From positions 1-23,365 of the forward strand of contig JALVEU010000306.1 in assembly GCA_027030565.1 (NCBI GenBank): a DNA stretch of 23,365 bases. Direction: 5' to 3'. The translations under genes were made by a program, and so were the position numbers. Numbering within the stretch: the first letter of the stretch is position 1; the number at the start of each line of letters is the position of its first letter. Of the stretch, positions 1 through 6,456 are shown piece by piece. Source of the stretch: Gammaproteobacteria bacterium (GTDB lineage: Bacteria; Pseudomonadota; Gammaproteobacteria; JAJDOJ01). The notes beneath the pieces are model-generated. The model saw only the letters and a program-made list of their open reading frames with translations, had not been told where the DNA came from and did no database searches.

Positions 1-879
1 CGGATCGAGCTCTACGAGCCGAATCTCAATGCCAGTGGCGTGGAGGTCCTGTCGCTGGAGGCGGATCTGCGTCATGCGCTGGAGCGTGAGGAGTTCGAGG
101 TCCACTATCAGCCCAAGCTGAATCTGCGCACTGGACAGCCGGGCGGTGTGGAGGCGTTGCTCCGCTGGCGGCATCCACGGCGTGGCATGGTGTCTCCCAT
201 GGCGTTCATTCCCATCGCCGAGGAGACCGGGCTGATCACCGAGCTGAGCGACTGGCTGTTGCGGCAGGTGCTGCACGACAGCCGGTGGTGGCACGAGCGG
301 ACCGGCATGGCCCTCCGGTTCGCCGCCAACATCTCGTGTCGGGAGTTCTGTGAGGGCGACGTCGCAGCGCGCATCGAACGCCTGCTGCGCGAGACCGGCA
401 CCGAGCGCCCCCTCCTCGACGTGGAACTCACCGAAAGCGTGTTACTGCACAATACCGAACTCACCCGCGCCGAGCTGGTGCGGCTGCGCGAGCTCGGGCT
501 GCGCATGCACCTGGACGATTTCGGGACCGGCTACTCCGCACTGAGCTACCTGAAGCGGTTTCCCATCGACGTGCTCAAGATCGACCGGAGCTTCGTGAAC
601 GGTCTGCCCGCGGACGAAAGCGACGCCGAAATCGTCCGGGCCGTCGTGGCGCTGGGGACCAGCCTGGGCATGACGCTCGTGGCCGAGGGCGTGGAGACGG
701 TGGAACAGCTCTACTACCTGCGTCGATTGGGGTGTCACGAGGGGCAGGGGTATCTGTTCGGTCGTCCCGTCCCCTTGCCCCAGCTGCTGGAGTGGTTCAG
801 GGCCTGGATGAGTCAGGGACGCAGGCAGCTCTTCATGGGCGCCGCCGACTGGCCACAGTCCCGCCGTACCGTCGCCTGA
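1..879 (+). CDS. EAL-domain c-di-GMP phosphodiesterase, C-terminal part (5' end outside window)
   Basis: The reading frame is open from base 1 to the TGA at 877-879, so the gene starts upstream. The first visible residues (RIELYEPNLN, then LEADLRHALEREEFEVHYQPK) look like the linker that joins a GGDEF domain to an EAL domain, so the whole protein is probably a GGDEF-EAL hybrid; that is inference. The EAL domain is complete and appears catalytically competent: EALLRW, the Asn of NIS, the Glu of ELTES, the DDFGTGYS metal-binding motif, LKIDRSF and the EGVET loop are all present. Such enzymes hydrolyse cyclic di-GMP to pGpG and lower the signal that favours biofilm over motility. An internal GTG at 40 could be taken for a start, but homology extends upstream of it. 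The last 30 or so residues are not conserved domain sequence. Nothing links it to an operon with the next gene, which is 255 bases away. Confidence 0.93.
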   Translation, partial: RIELYEPNLNASGVEVLSLEADLRHALEREEFEVHYQPKLNLRTGQPGGVEALLRWRHPRRGMVSPMAFIPIAEETGLITELSDWLLRQVLHDSRWWHERTGMALRFAANISCREFCEGDVAARIERLLRETGTERPLLDVELTESVLLHNTELTRAELVRLRELGLRMHLDDFGTGYSALSYLKRFPIDVLKIDRSFVNGLPADESDAEIVRAVVALGTSLGMTLVAEGVETVEQLYYLRRLGCHEGQGYLFGRPVPLPQLLEWFRAWMSQGRRQLFMGAADWPQSRRTVA

Positions 880-1134
880 TCCCATTCGGCCGCGCCCCCC
901 CCTGGCCGGGTTTACAGCGCCCGCCGCGCAACGGCCGACATTCAACGACCCTCGCACCGCTCGTGCAGCCAGCTCGGCCGGCCTCTCCATCCTGCGGTCA
1001 CCGCAGCCGCGGACGAACGGCACGAAAATCGCGACGAACGCCATTGCCCTGCCGCCCGCCGTGGACTGAACTCGGTTCGGCGTGCTCGCTGCGCGCCGTA
1101 TCGACCGATTTTCCTCCCACCAGGAGAGTGCATC
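880..1134. other. Intergenic region between the EAL gene and the aminotransferase gene
   Basis: These 255 bases hold no convincing gene. There is a run of eight C at 895-902 flanked by CGGCC and GGCCG, which could form a weak 5-bp stem, but no T-tract follows, so I do not call a terminator. The promoter of the downstream gene should lie here, but no clear -35/-10 pair is visible. A good ribosome binding site (AGGAG) sits just before the ATG at 1135. Confidence 0.5.
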
Positions 1135-2514
1135 ATGTCAGCCAAGAACCATCCGTCCGATTCGTCCCTGCCGCGTCGCGATTTCCTCAAATTCACCGGT
1201 TTGGCGGCACTGGCCGGCACCGGCCTCGGCCTGCCCGAAGAAGCACCGGCCACTGATTTCGAGTTCCGACACCATTGGCCGGATCGCCTGCTCTGGAAGA
1301 TGGTCCGGCGGGCCTTCGTGCTCGAGCGGGACACCGTGTACATGAACATCGGCACCACCGGATCCATGCCCAGACCGGTGCTCGCAGCCTATGCCCGATA
1401 CAATCGGCTGGTCGCGGCCGACCCCTGGGACATGGGCGGGGAATGGGGGCCTTGGCCCTATATGAGCGGACTGGTCGAGACGGTCGCACCCCAGTTCGGC
1501 GCCGATGCCCACGAGCTCGTCCTCACCCGCAACACCACCGACGGCATGTGTACGGTGCTGGGAGGCCTCAACCTTCAGCCGGGTGACGAGATTCTCACCA
1601 CGCACCACGAGCACGTGGCCGCATTGTCGCCGTTGGCCGTGCTCGCACAGCGCCAGGGCGTCACGGTGCGCCAGCTGGAGATCCCCGTGTTCCCGGACAG
1701 TGAAGACGAATACGTGGACGTGTTTCGCAACGCCGTGTCGCCGGCCACCCGGCTCATCGTCTTCTCCCACATCACCTACAAGACCGGGGCGATGCTCCCG
1801 GCGCAGCGGATCTGCCAGGAGGTGGCGATCCCCAACGGCATTCCCACCCTCATCGACGGGGCGCACACGGTGGGCATGGTGGATCTGGACTTCCATGCCA
1901 TCGACTGCGATTTCTACGCCGGCTCCGGACACAAATGGCAGTGTGGGCCCGGGGCTACCGGGATCCTGTACGTGCGCGACAATATGACACGCTTGCAGGA
2001 CTTCTGGCCCGACCGCGATCCGCCGTTCTTCGCCATCAACTCCTCGTTGTATCCGTACCGGCGCTTCTTCGGCTGGCAGACGGTGCTCCAGTACGTGGGC
2101 CACGACAACTACCCGGCCAAGCGCGCCCTGGTGGATGCCTGTCGGATGTGGGAGGCCATCGGTCGTGAGCGCATCGAACGGCGTGTGCAGTCGCTCAGTG
2201 CGTTGTGCAAAGAGGCGATCCGGGACACCTTCGGCGCCCAGGCCACGCTGTTCTCGCCGGAGTTGCCCGGGACCACGAGCGGGCTCACCGCCTTCAACCC
2301 GTTCTCGGACCTGACCGATGGGACCACGCTCACCACCTTCCGTGATCGGCTGCGGGAGGAGTACGGATACATCATTCGAACCACCGACTTCCACGTGGCC
2401 CTGGCCGACCCGGAGGTGCACGCCCTGCGCATCTCTACCCATCTCTTCCACGACGAAGACGATGTACTCGGCCTCGTCGAGGCCATGTGGGACCTGTTCC
2501 AGGACATGCGTTGA
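1135..2514 (+). CDS. Tat-targeted class V aminotransferase-fold PLP enzyme (isopenicillin-N epimerase-like)
   Basis: A 459-residue fold-type I PLP enzyme of the class V aminotransferase / cysteine desulfurase superfamily, closest in pattern to CefD-like epimerases. The cofactor lysine is Lys267 in AGSGHKWQCGPGATG, and Asp241 in IDGAHTVG is the expected contact to the PLP pyridine nitrogen. HITYKTGAMLP precedes it, as is typical of the family. The N-terminus carries a twin-arginine signal: PRRDFLKFTG with Arg14-Arg15, a short weakly hydrophobic stretch, and a possible signal peptidase site after Ala-Pro-Ala (residues 37-39). Export of the folded, cofactor-loaded enzyme to the periplasm is therefore inferred. 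The ATG at 1135 has an AGGAG ribosome binding site at usual spacing, which supports the start that includes the signal. Substrate is unknown; the epimerase name reflects family resemblance only. It appears monocistronic, with a strong hairpin right after the stop. Confidence 0.88.
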   Translation: MSAKNHPSDSSLPRRDFLKFTGLAALAGTGLGLPEEAPATDFEFRHHWPDRLLWKMVRRAFVLERDTVYMNIGTTGSMPRPVLAAYARYNRLVAADPWDMGGEWGPWPYMSGLVETVAPQFGADAHELVLTRNTTDGMCTVLGGLNLQPGDEILTTHHEHVAALSPLAVLAQRQGVTVRQLEIPVFPDSEDEYVDVFRNAVSPATRLIVFSHITYKTGAMLPAQRICQEVAIPNGIPTLIDGAHTVGMVDLDFHAIDCDFYAGSGHKWQCGPGATGILYVRDNMTRLQDFWPDRDPPFFAINSSLYPYRRFFGWQTVLQYVGHDNYPAKRALVDACRMWEAIGRERIERRVQSLSALCKEAIRDTFGAQATLFSPELPGTTSGLTAFNPFSDLTDGTTLTTFRDRLREEYGYIIRTTDFHVALADPEVHALRISTHLFHDEDDVLGLVEAMWDLFQDMR

Positions 2515-2529
2515 AAGCGGACTCGCCGT

Positions 2530-2562
2530 GGGCCGGCCGCAGTGCCCGGCTGCGGCCGGTCC
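2530..2562 (+). terminator. Strong GC-rich hairpin after the aminotransferase gene
   Basis: The arms at 2530-2542 and 2550-2562 pair over 13 positions, with one G-T wobble, around a 7-base loop, starting 16 bases after the aminotransferase stop codon. No T-tract follows, so it is not a classical intrinsic terminator. It may still stop or pause transcription, or protect the 3' end. The position supports a role as the end of that transcript. Confidence 0.5.
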
Positions 2563-2595
2563 GTGCAGAATGCCGTATGCGGTTTGCGCGGTGGT

Positions 2596-2623
2596 GTTGA
2601 AAAGCGGCAGTGCGTCCCCATTT
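2596..2623 (+). promoter_or_regulatory. Sigma-32-type heat-shock promoter of hsp20
   Basis: GTTGAAA at 2596-2602 and CCCCATTT at 2616-2623 are separated by 13 bases. This matches the E. coli RpoH consensus (CTTGAAA, 11-16 bases, CCCCATNT) at all but one defined position. It lies about 37 bases upstream of the hsp20 start codon, and a small heat-shock protein is a standard RpoH target, so position and gene agree. Transcription would be expected to begin around 2628-2631. Confidence 0.85.
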
Positions 2624-2646
2624 CTTCACTGACCAGGTTTGGGAAT

Positions 2647-2651
2647 GGAGG
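2647..2651 (+). promoter_or_regulatory. Ribosome binding site that fixes the hsp20 start
   Basis: GGAGG at 2647-2651 lies 8 bases before the ATG at 2660. Two upstream in-frame starts (2639 and 2645) would precede or overlap this site, so 2660 is the preferred start. The site is partly complementary to bases just upstream (see findings). Confidence 0.75.
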
Positions 2652-2659
2652 TGAAGATC

Positions 2660-3103
2660 ATGTTGGTACCGAAACCCTACGAGCCCTGGAGCCTACTCGA
2701 TCAGTGGCGCCGGGAGATGGAGAAGATGTTCAGTGCCATGGAGAGCGGCGACACCGAGTCCAAGGTGGCCACGGCCGACTGGGTCCCCGCCGTGGACATC
2801 AAAGAAGAGGACGATGCGTTCGTCATCCATGCAGACGTGCCCGGAGTGGATCCCAAGGACATCGAGGTGACCATGGACAACGGCGTGCTCACCATCAAGG
2901 GCGAGCGTCACGCCGAGCACAAGGAGGAGACCGACAAGTACACGCGCATCGAGCGTGTCAGCGGCACGTTTTATCGCCGTTTCTCCCTGCCGGACACGGC
3001 GGATGCGGAAAACATCTCCGCCAAGGTGGAGAACGGGGTGCTTCTGATCCGGATCCCCAAGAAGCAGGAAGGCCAAGCGCGCCGGATCCCGGTCCAAGCC
3101 TGA
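2660..3103 (+). CDS. Small heat-shock protein, Hsp20/alpha-crystallin family
   Basis: A 147-residue ATP-independent holdase chaperone of the cytoplasm. The alpha-crystallin domain spans roughly residues 42-134, opening with WVPAVDIKEEDDAFVIHADVPG and closing with the conserved AKVENGVLLIRIPK strand (the A-x-x-x-N-GVL signature). The C-terminal IPV of RRIPVQA is the I-x-I/V motif that docks between dimers in sHsp oligomers. The N-terminal arm (residues 1-40) is short and rich in aromatic and charged residues. The start at 2660 is chosen from the GGAGG at 2647-2651. The gene is a self-contained unit: an RpoH-type promoter upstream and an intrinsic terminator downstream. Length and motifs are normal for the class A bacterial IbpA/HspA-like group. 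I do not assign a specific symbol because ibpA and hspA are both used. Confidence 0.95.
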   Translation: MLVPKPYEPWSLLDQWRREMEKMFSAMESGDTESKVATADWVPAVDIKEEDDAFVIHADVPGVDPKDIEVTMDNGVLTIKGERHAEHKEETDKYTRIERVSGTFYRRFSLPDTADAENISAKVENGVLLIRIPKKQEGQARRIPVQA

Positions 3104-3130
3104 ACGGCCATCCGGCTCGATGAAGGAAAG

Positions 3131-3162
3131 GGCGGCCACCGCACGCGGTGGCCGCCTTTTTT
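3131..3162 (+). terminator. Intrinsic terminator of hsp20
   Basis: A perfect 10-bp stem (GGCGGCCACC at 3131-3140 with GGTGGCCGCC at 3147-3156) around a GCACGC loop is followed by six T at 3157-3162. It lies 27 bases after the hsp20 stop. On the other strand the hairpin is followed by CTTTCCTT, so it could also help end the converging minus-strand operon, whose last gene stops at 3172. Confidence 0.93.
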
Positions 3163-3171
3163 GGAGGCGGC

Positions 3172-3618
3172 TCAGTCGGTCACGAACTCTTGGCGGAACG
3201 TCACCGTGCGCCGTTCGCCCCCCTGCGGCTGCACCGTGATGGTGAAGTCGATGGTCTCGCCGTTGGTGATGGGCACCTCGCCGATGTAGTACACGGCCTT
3301 GGGCTCGCGGATCTCCCGCAGCTCGATCTTCTTGATCTGATTGGAGAGATTCACGCCCTGCGCGGTGACCTTGGCGGGGACGGGTTGCGCAGCCAGGCCC
3401 ATACGCTTGCGGAGCACCGAAATGGTGAGCAGCGCCCGGTGTTTGCTGCGCGTGATACCGTAGGCCTTGGCCGTTTCGGGGTTGAAGAAATCCGTGCGCA
3501 CTGCGTTGTAGTACACGACGAAATCGCCGAAATCGGCAGACTGCTCGGCCTGGGCCCCCACACAGAGCAGTAGGCCCATCAGCAGCGGCGCCACAAGGCG
3601 GAAGCATCTCGTCTTCAT
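3172..3618 (-). CDS. DUF4426 secreted/periplasmic protein
   Basis: A 148-residue protein with a clear Sec signal peptide: MKTRCFRLVAPLLMGLLLCVGAQA, probably cleaved before EQSADFGDF. The mature part (FVVYYNAVRTDFFNPETAKAYGI, then repeated beta-strand-like segments ending TVTFRQEFVTD) matches the DUF4426 family, known from the same gene neighbourhood in Pseudomonas (PA0388, from memory). Function is unknown; the domain looks like a small beta-sandwich. The start at 3618 is chosen over the ATG at 3624 because GAGGAG (3627-3632 on this strand) lies 8 bases from it but only 2 from the other. It is the last gene of the yggS-proC-yggT-yggU run, separated from yggU by 82 bases that include an 18-bp tandem repeat, so it may have its own signals. 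Confidence 0.85.
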   Translation of the reverse strand: MKTRCFRLVAPLLMGLLLCVGAQAEQSADFGDFVVYYNAVRTDFFNPETAKAYGITRSKHRALLTISVLRKRMGLAAQPVPAKVTAQGVNLSNQIKKIELREIREPKAVYYIGEVPITNGETIDFTITVQPQGGERRTVTFRQEFVTD

Positions 3619-3652
3619 GTCCATCACTCCTCGGTCTCGGTCTGGGTTGGGG

Positions 3653-3688
3653 AAAGCGTCTGCAGTGGATAAAGCGTCTGCAGTGGAT
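3653..3688. repeat. Perfect 18-bp tandem duplication
   Basis: AAAGCGTCTGCAGTGGAT occurs twice back to back, at 3653-3670 and 3671-3688, in the gap between yggU and the DUF4426 gene. It contains a PstI-like CTGCAG palindrome in each copy. It lies 29 bases upstream of the DUF4426 start and could be a slippage duplication or a duplicated operator; nothing more can be said from sequence. Confidence 0.9.
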
Positions 3689-3700
3689 ATGGTCGGCGGT

Positions 3701-4012
3701 TCAGCGTCGCCGTTCTGTCTCCTCCGGGGGCGCCAGCCAGTCCGGCAGGTGCGCCGGCTCGTCCACCTCCACCGTCTTGTTGCGCCCACCGAGTCCGCTG
3801 CGGATGCGCACGCGCGATCGGGACACCCCGAAGGTGCGGGCAAAGAGCGCCACCAGTGCCTGGTTGGCCTTGCCCTCCCGGGGGGGAGCGGCCACCCGCA
3901 CCCGGTAGGCCCCGCCGTGCAGGCCCAGCACCTCGTTGCGTCTGGCATTGGGCTGAGCGTGCACGCGCACCAGCAGGCGCCTGCCTTGCCAGCGCGCCGG
4001 CGCCGTATCCAC
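3701..4012 (-). CDS. yggU: YggU / DUF167 family protein
   Basis: A 103-residue member of the DUF167 (YggU) family of small conserved proteins of unknown function. Diagnostic stretches are RVHAQPNARRNEVLGLHGGAYRVRVAAPPREGKANQAL, then FGVSRSRVRIRSGLGGRNKTVEV. The start is taken as GTG at 4010-4012, whose first base is the last base of the yggT stop codon (TAGTG), so the two are translationally coupled. The same reading frame is open far upstream through yggT and proC, but that part is a shadow. The C-terminal tail (LAPPEETERRR) is short and charged. The yggT-yggU-yggS-proC grouping is common in gammaproteobacteria. Confidence 0.9.
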   Translation of the reverse strand: MDTAPARWQGRRLLVRVHAQPNARRNEVLGLHGGAYRVRVAAPPREGKANQALVALFARTFGVSRSRVRIRSGLGGRNKTVEVDEPAHLPDWLAPPEETERRR

Positions 4013-4566
4013 TAATACAGCCCCCGCAGCACGATGAGGATCATCTGCAGGCCAATGAGGGCCACCAGCGGGGACAGGTCGACCATTCCGATGGTCGGGA
4101 CCACGCGGCGCAGCGGCCGCATCAAGGGCTCGTTCAGGTCGTGCACCAGGCCGGCGACCGGATTGTGGAAGCGCGCGGCCGGGGCCACCCAGCTCAGGAT
4201 CACCTCGATCAGGATCGAACCCATGTAGATATATACGACCAGCTCGGCCAGCTGGATCACGCTCATCCAGAGCAGGGGGCCGAGGCCGACACGCAACCCA
4301 GCCAAGGCGGACAAGATCAGGAGCTGGAGCAGTTTCAGGCCCAAGGCGAGGACCACCGAGGCCGTGTCCAGTCGGGCGATGGGCGGGATTACACGGCGCA
4401 AGGGTACGAGCAACGGGTTGGTCACCGTGACCAGAAACTGCGAGAGCGGATTGTAGAAGTCCGCCCGTACCCAGGCCAGCATCAGGCGCAGGACCACCGC
4501 GGCGATGTACAGGTTGAACAGGACGTCGACGAGAAAGCTCAGCAGATTGGCGCCCACCGAACTCAT
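4012..4566 (-). CDS. yggT: YggT family integral membrane protein
   Basis: A 184-residue inner-membrane protein made of two YggT repeats. Each repeat has a hydrophobic helix, a conserved NPL or NPV and proline-rich PLRRVIPPI / PLRRVVPTIG segment, and a second helix, giving about four membrane segments in total. The family is implicated in osmotic or ion homeostasis in some bacteria and resembles chloroplast CCB3/YLMG proteins; its exact role is unresolved. The start codon overlaps the proC stop as ATGA at 4563-4566, and its stop overlaps the yggU start by one base, so the three are probably translated together. Length is normal for the family. Confidence 0.92.
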   Translation of the reverse strand: MSSVGANLLSFLVDVLFNLYIAAVVLRLMLAWVRADFYNPLSQFLVTVTNPLLVPLRRVIPPIARLDTASVVLALGLKLLQLLILSALAGLRVGLGPLLWMSVIQLAELVVYIYMGSILIEVILSWVAPAARFHNPVAGLVHDLNEPLMRPLRRVVPTIGMVDLSPLVALIGLQMILIVLRGLY

Positions 4567-5408
4567 GCCGCTCCCCCTTTGGCGAGTTCCTCGGCCAGCT
4601 CGCGGGAACGCGCTGCGGCAGCGTCGGCGGCGCGGCGCACCAGACGACGCAGCCCGCCGTCCTCCAGCACGGCGAGGGCACGTTCAGTGGTGCCGCCTGG
4701 AGAAGTGACGCGCTGGCGCAACACCGCCGGATCCTCCTCGCTGGCCAGGGCGAGCCGGGCTGCGCCCAGTGCGGTTTGGAGGGTGAGCAGCCGGGCGACT
4801 TCCGGGGACAGCCCGAGCCCCGTGCCCGCTTCCATGAGTGCTTCCATGAACAGAAAGAAATAAGCGGGTCCGCTGCCGGAGACCGCCGTGGCCGCATCCA
4901 TGAGCGCCTCCTGCTCCAGCCACACCGTGACACCCACCGCCCGCAGTATGTGTTCGGCGGTCTCGCGTCCTGCGGCGTCCACCGCGGGGTTGGCCACCAG
5001 GGCCGTTGCACCGGCCCCGACCAGCGCCGGCGTGTTGGGCATGCAGCGGACCACCGCGACCCCACCACCCAGCCAGCGCTCGACGTCCGCGCTGCGCACG
5101 CCCGCCGCGATGGACAGCACCAAGGGGTGTGTCTGCTGCACCGTGGGTGCGAGTTCCGTGCACACCGCGCGCAGCACCTGGGGTTTGACGGCCAAGACCA
5201 GCACCTCGGCCTCGGCGGCGGCAGCCCGGTTGTCTGGTGTGGTGTGCACGGCATAGCGGGCGGCCAGCGCCGCGCGCCGCCCGGCGTCGGGGTCCGAGAC
5301 CACGATCCGGTCCGACGGCCAGCCGTCCTCCACGAGTCCTCCCACGAGCGCGGCGGCCATGTTGCCGCCCCCGATGAAGGCGAGTTTCAGGTGTACCGTC
5401 TCGTGCAT
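4563..5408 (-). CDS. proC: Pyrroline-5-carboxylate reductase
   Basis: A 281-residue enzyme catalysing the last step of proline synthesis, NAD(P)H-dependent reduction of 1-pyrroline-5-carboxylate. The N-terminal Rossmann nucleotide-binding motif is IGGGNMAAALVGGL (from about residue 12). VLAVKPQ, RCMPNTPALVGAGATAL, the substrate region AVSGSGPAYFF and VTSPGGTTERAL are all present, so it should be active. The ATG at 5408 gives an N-terminus a few residues longer than usual (MHETVHLKLAFIGGG), and no clear ribosome binding site precedes it, so the start is slightly uncertain. It follows yggS by 42 bases and overlaps yggT by 4. Confidence 0.95.
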   Translation of the reverse strand: MHETVHLKLAFIGGGNMAAALVGGLVEDGWPSDRIVVSDPDAGRRAALAARYAVHTTPDNRAAAAEAEVLVLAVKPQVLRAVCTELAPTVQQTHPLVLSIAAGVRSADVERWLGGGVAVVRCMPNTPALVGAGATALVANPAVDAAGRETAEHILRAVGVTVWLEQEALMDAATAVSGSGPAYFFLFMEALMEAGTGLGLSPEVARLLTLQTALGAARLALASEEDPAVLRQRVTSPGGTTERALAVLEDGGLRRLVRRAADAAAARSRELAEELAKGGAA

Positions 5409-5450
5409 GGGGTTTGGAGGATCTGCGGGTGGCTGAGGCGGTGCGTAAGT

Positions 5451-6203
5451 TTAACCCGGATCTCCCGCACCGCGCGCATCGGCCGGGTGGGGCTCACGGG
5501 GGCCGAACAAGGCGGTGCCCACGCGCACGATGGTGGCCCCCTCGGCGATGGCGGCCTCCAGGTCGGCGGACATGCCCATGGACAGGGTGTCCAGTCCGAG
5601 ACCCTGTGCCTGCAGTCGTTCTGCCAGTGTGCGCAGCCGGGCAAAGGCCGCCCGCTGGCGGCCGAAGTCCGTGGTGGGGGCCGGAATGGCCATCAGACCG
5701 CGCAGCTGCAGCCTTTCACAACGGGAGACGTAGCGGGCCAGGGCGTCCACGGCTTCCGGCAGGCAGCCGGCCTTGGTGGGCTCGCGGTCGATGTTGACCT
5801 GCAGGCAGACCTGGAGGGGCGGCAGATGGCCCGGCCGTTGCGTGTCCAGGCGCCGTGCGATCTTTTCCCGGTCCACGCTGTGTACCCAGTGGAAGTGCTG
5901 GGCGATGCCGCGCGTCTTGTTGGACTGGATCGGGCCGATGAAATGCCATTCGATCTCCAGCCCGGCGAGCGCTTGCATCTTGTCCTCGGCCTCCTGATAG
6001 TAGCTTTCGCCGAAGCTCCGCAGGCCGGCCTCCCAGGCGGCTTGGAGCTGCGGTACCGGCTGCGTCTTGCTCACGGCCAGCAGACGCACACTGCCAGGGC
6101 TGCGGCCGAAGCGCCGCTCGGCCGCGGCGATGCGCTCCCGCACGGCGCGGATGCGCGCCTGTAGCGCGCCGAATCCGGATCGGGGCTCCGGTTGCTGGGT
6201 CAT
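5451..6203 (-). CDS. yggS: YggS family PLP homeostasis protein
   Basis: A 250-residue cytoplasmic PLP-binding protein of the YggS/PROSC/PLPBP family, which shapes the free pyridoxal phosphate pool and has no known catalytic activity. The PLP lysine is Lys46 in RLLAVSKTQPV. FGESYYQEAEDKM (usually FGENYVQE), WHFIGPIQSNKTRGIAQHF, VHSVDREKIA, VCLQVNIDREPTKAG, LRGLMAIP, LSMGMSADLEAAIAEGATIVRVGTALFG follow the family order. The start at 6203 fits family length; the frame is open 12 codons further to 6239. It is divergent from pilT across a 253-base gap and probably the first gene of the minus-strand run through proC, yggT and yggU. Confidence 0.95.
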   Translation of the reverse strand: MTQQPEPRSGFGALQARIRAVRERIAAAERRFGRSPGSVRLLAVSKTQPVPQLQAAWEAGLRSFGESYYQEAEDKMQALAGLEIEWHFIGPIQSNKTRGIAQHFHWVHSVDREKIARRLDTQRPGHLPPLQVCLQVNIDREPTKAGCLPEAVDALARYVSRCERLQLRGLMAIPAPTTDFGRQRAAFARLRTLAERLQAQGLGLDTLSMGMSADLEAAIAEGATIVRVGTALFGPREPHPADARGAGDPG

Positions 6204-6456
6204 GAATGCGGTTGCCTTTGGTCGAAGAACCCGGCGCACCCGTCTGCGCCGCGTTGAACGAACGCCTTCGATTTTCTACGGTTTCCCGCGTGGACGGATC
6301 CACCGCCACGCCACGGTGTGGCGGGACCCCGCCTGATGGCGCATCCCAACGCGGGCGCGGATCCGCACCGATCCGCGTGCGACATGCGTGCACGCGAGCG
6401 AAACACCGCGTCGATTCGAGCCGCTCTATTCTGGAACAAAACGCGAACACCCGGAA
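6204..6456. other. Divergent intergenic region, yggS / pilT
   Basis: This 253-base gap must hold promoters for both yggS and the pilT operon. I see only weak candidates. A 7-bp inverted repeat (CCGCCAC at 6303-6309, GTGGCGG at 6318-6324) and repeated GATCCGC words around 6360-6385 are visible but without a recognised function. No sigma-54 (-24/-12) site was found. Confidence 0.4.

Noticed and set aside
895..902. Run of eight C after the EAL gene as a phase-variable tract
   Set aside because: It lies outside a coding region and not within a visible promoter spacer, so no switching effect can be argued.
442..1367. Minus-strand frames opposite the EAL gene and the following gap (442-1044 and 942-1367)
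   Set aside because: No domain similarity, no ribosome binding site, and composition typical of antisense shadows in high-GC DNA.
6303..6324. Inverted repeat before pilT as a terminator or operator
   Set aside because: The stem is only 7 bp, with no T-tract and no known operator match; kept only as a remark in the intergenic entry.
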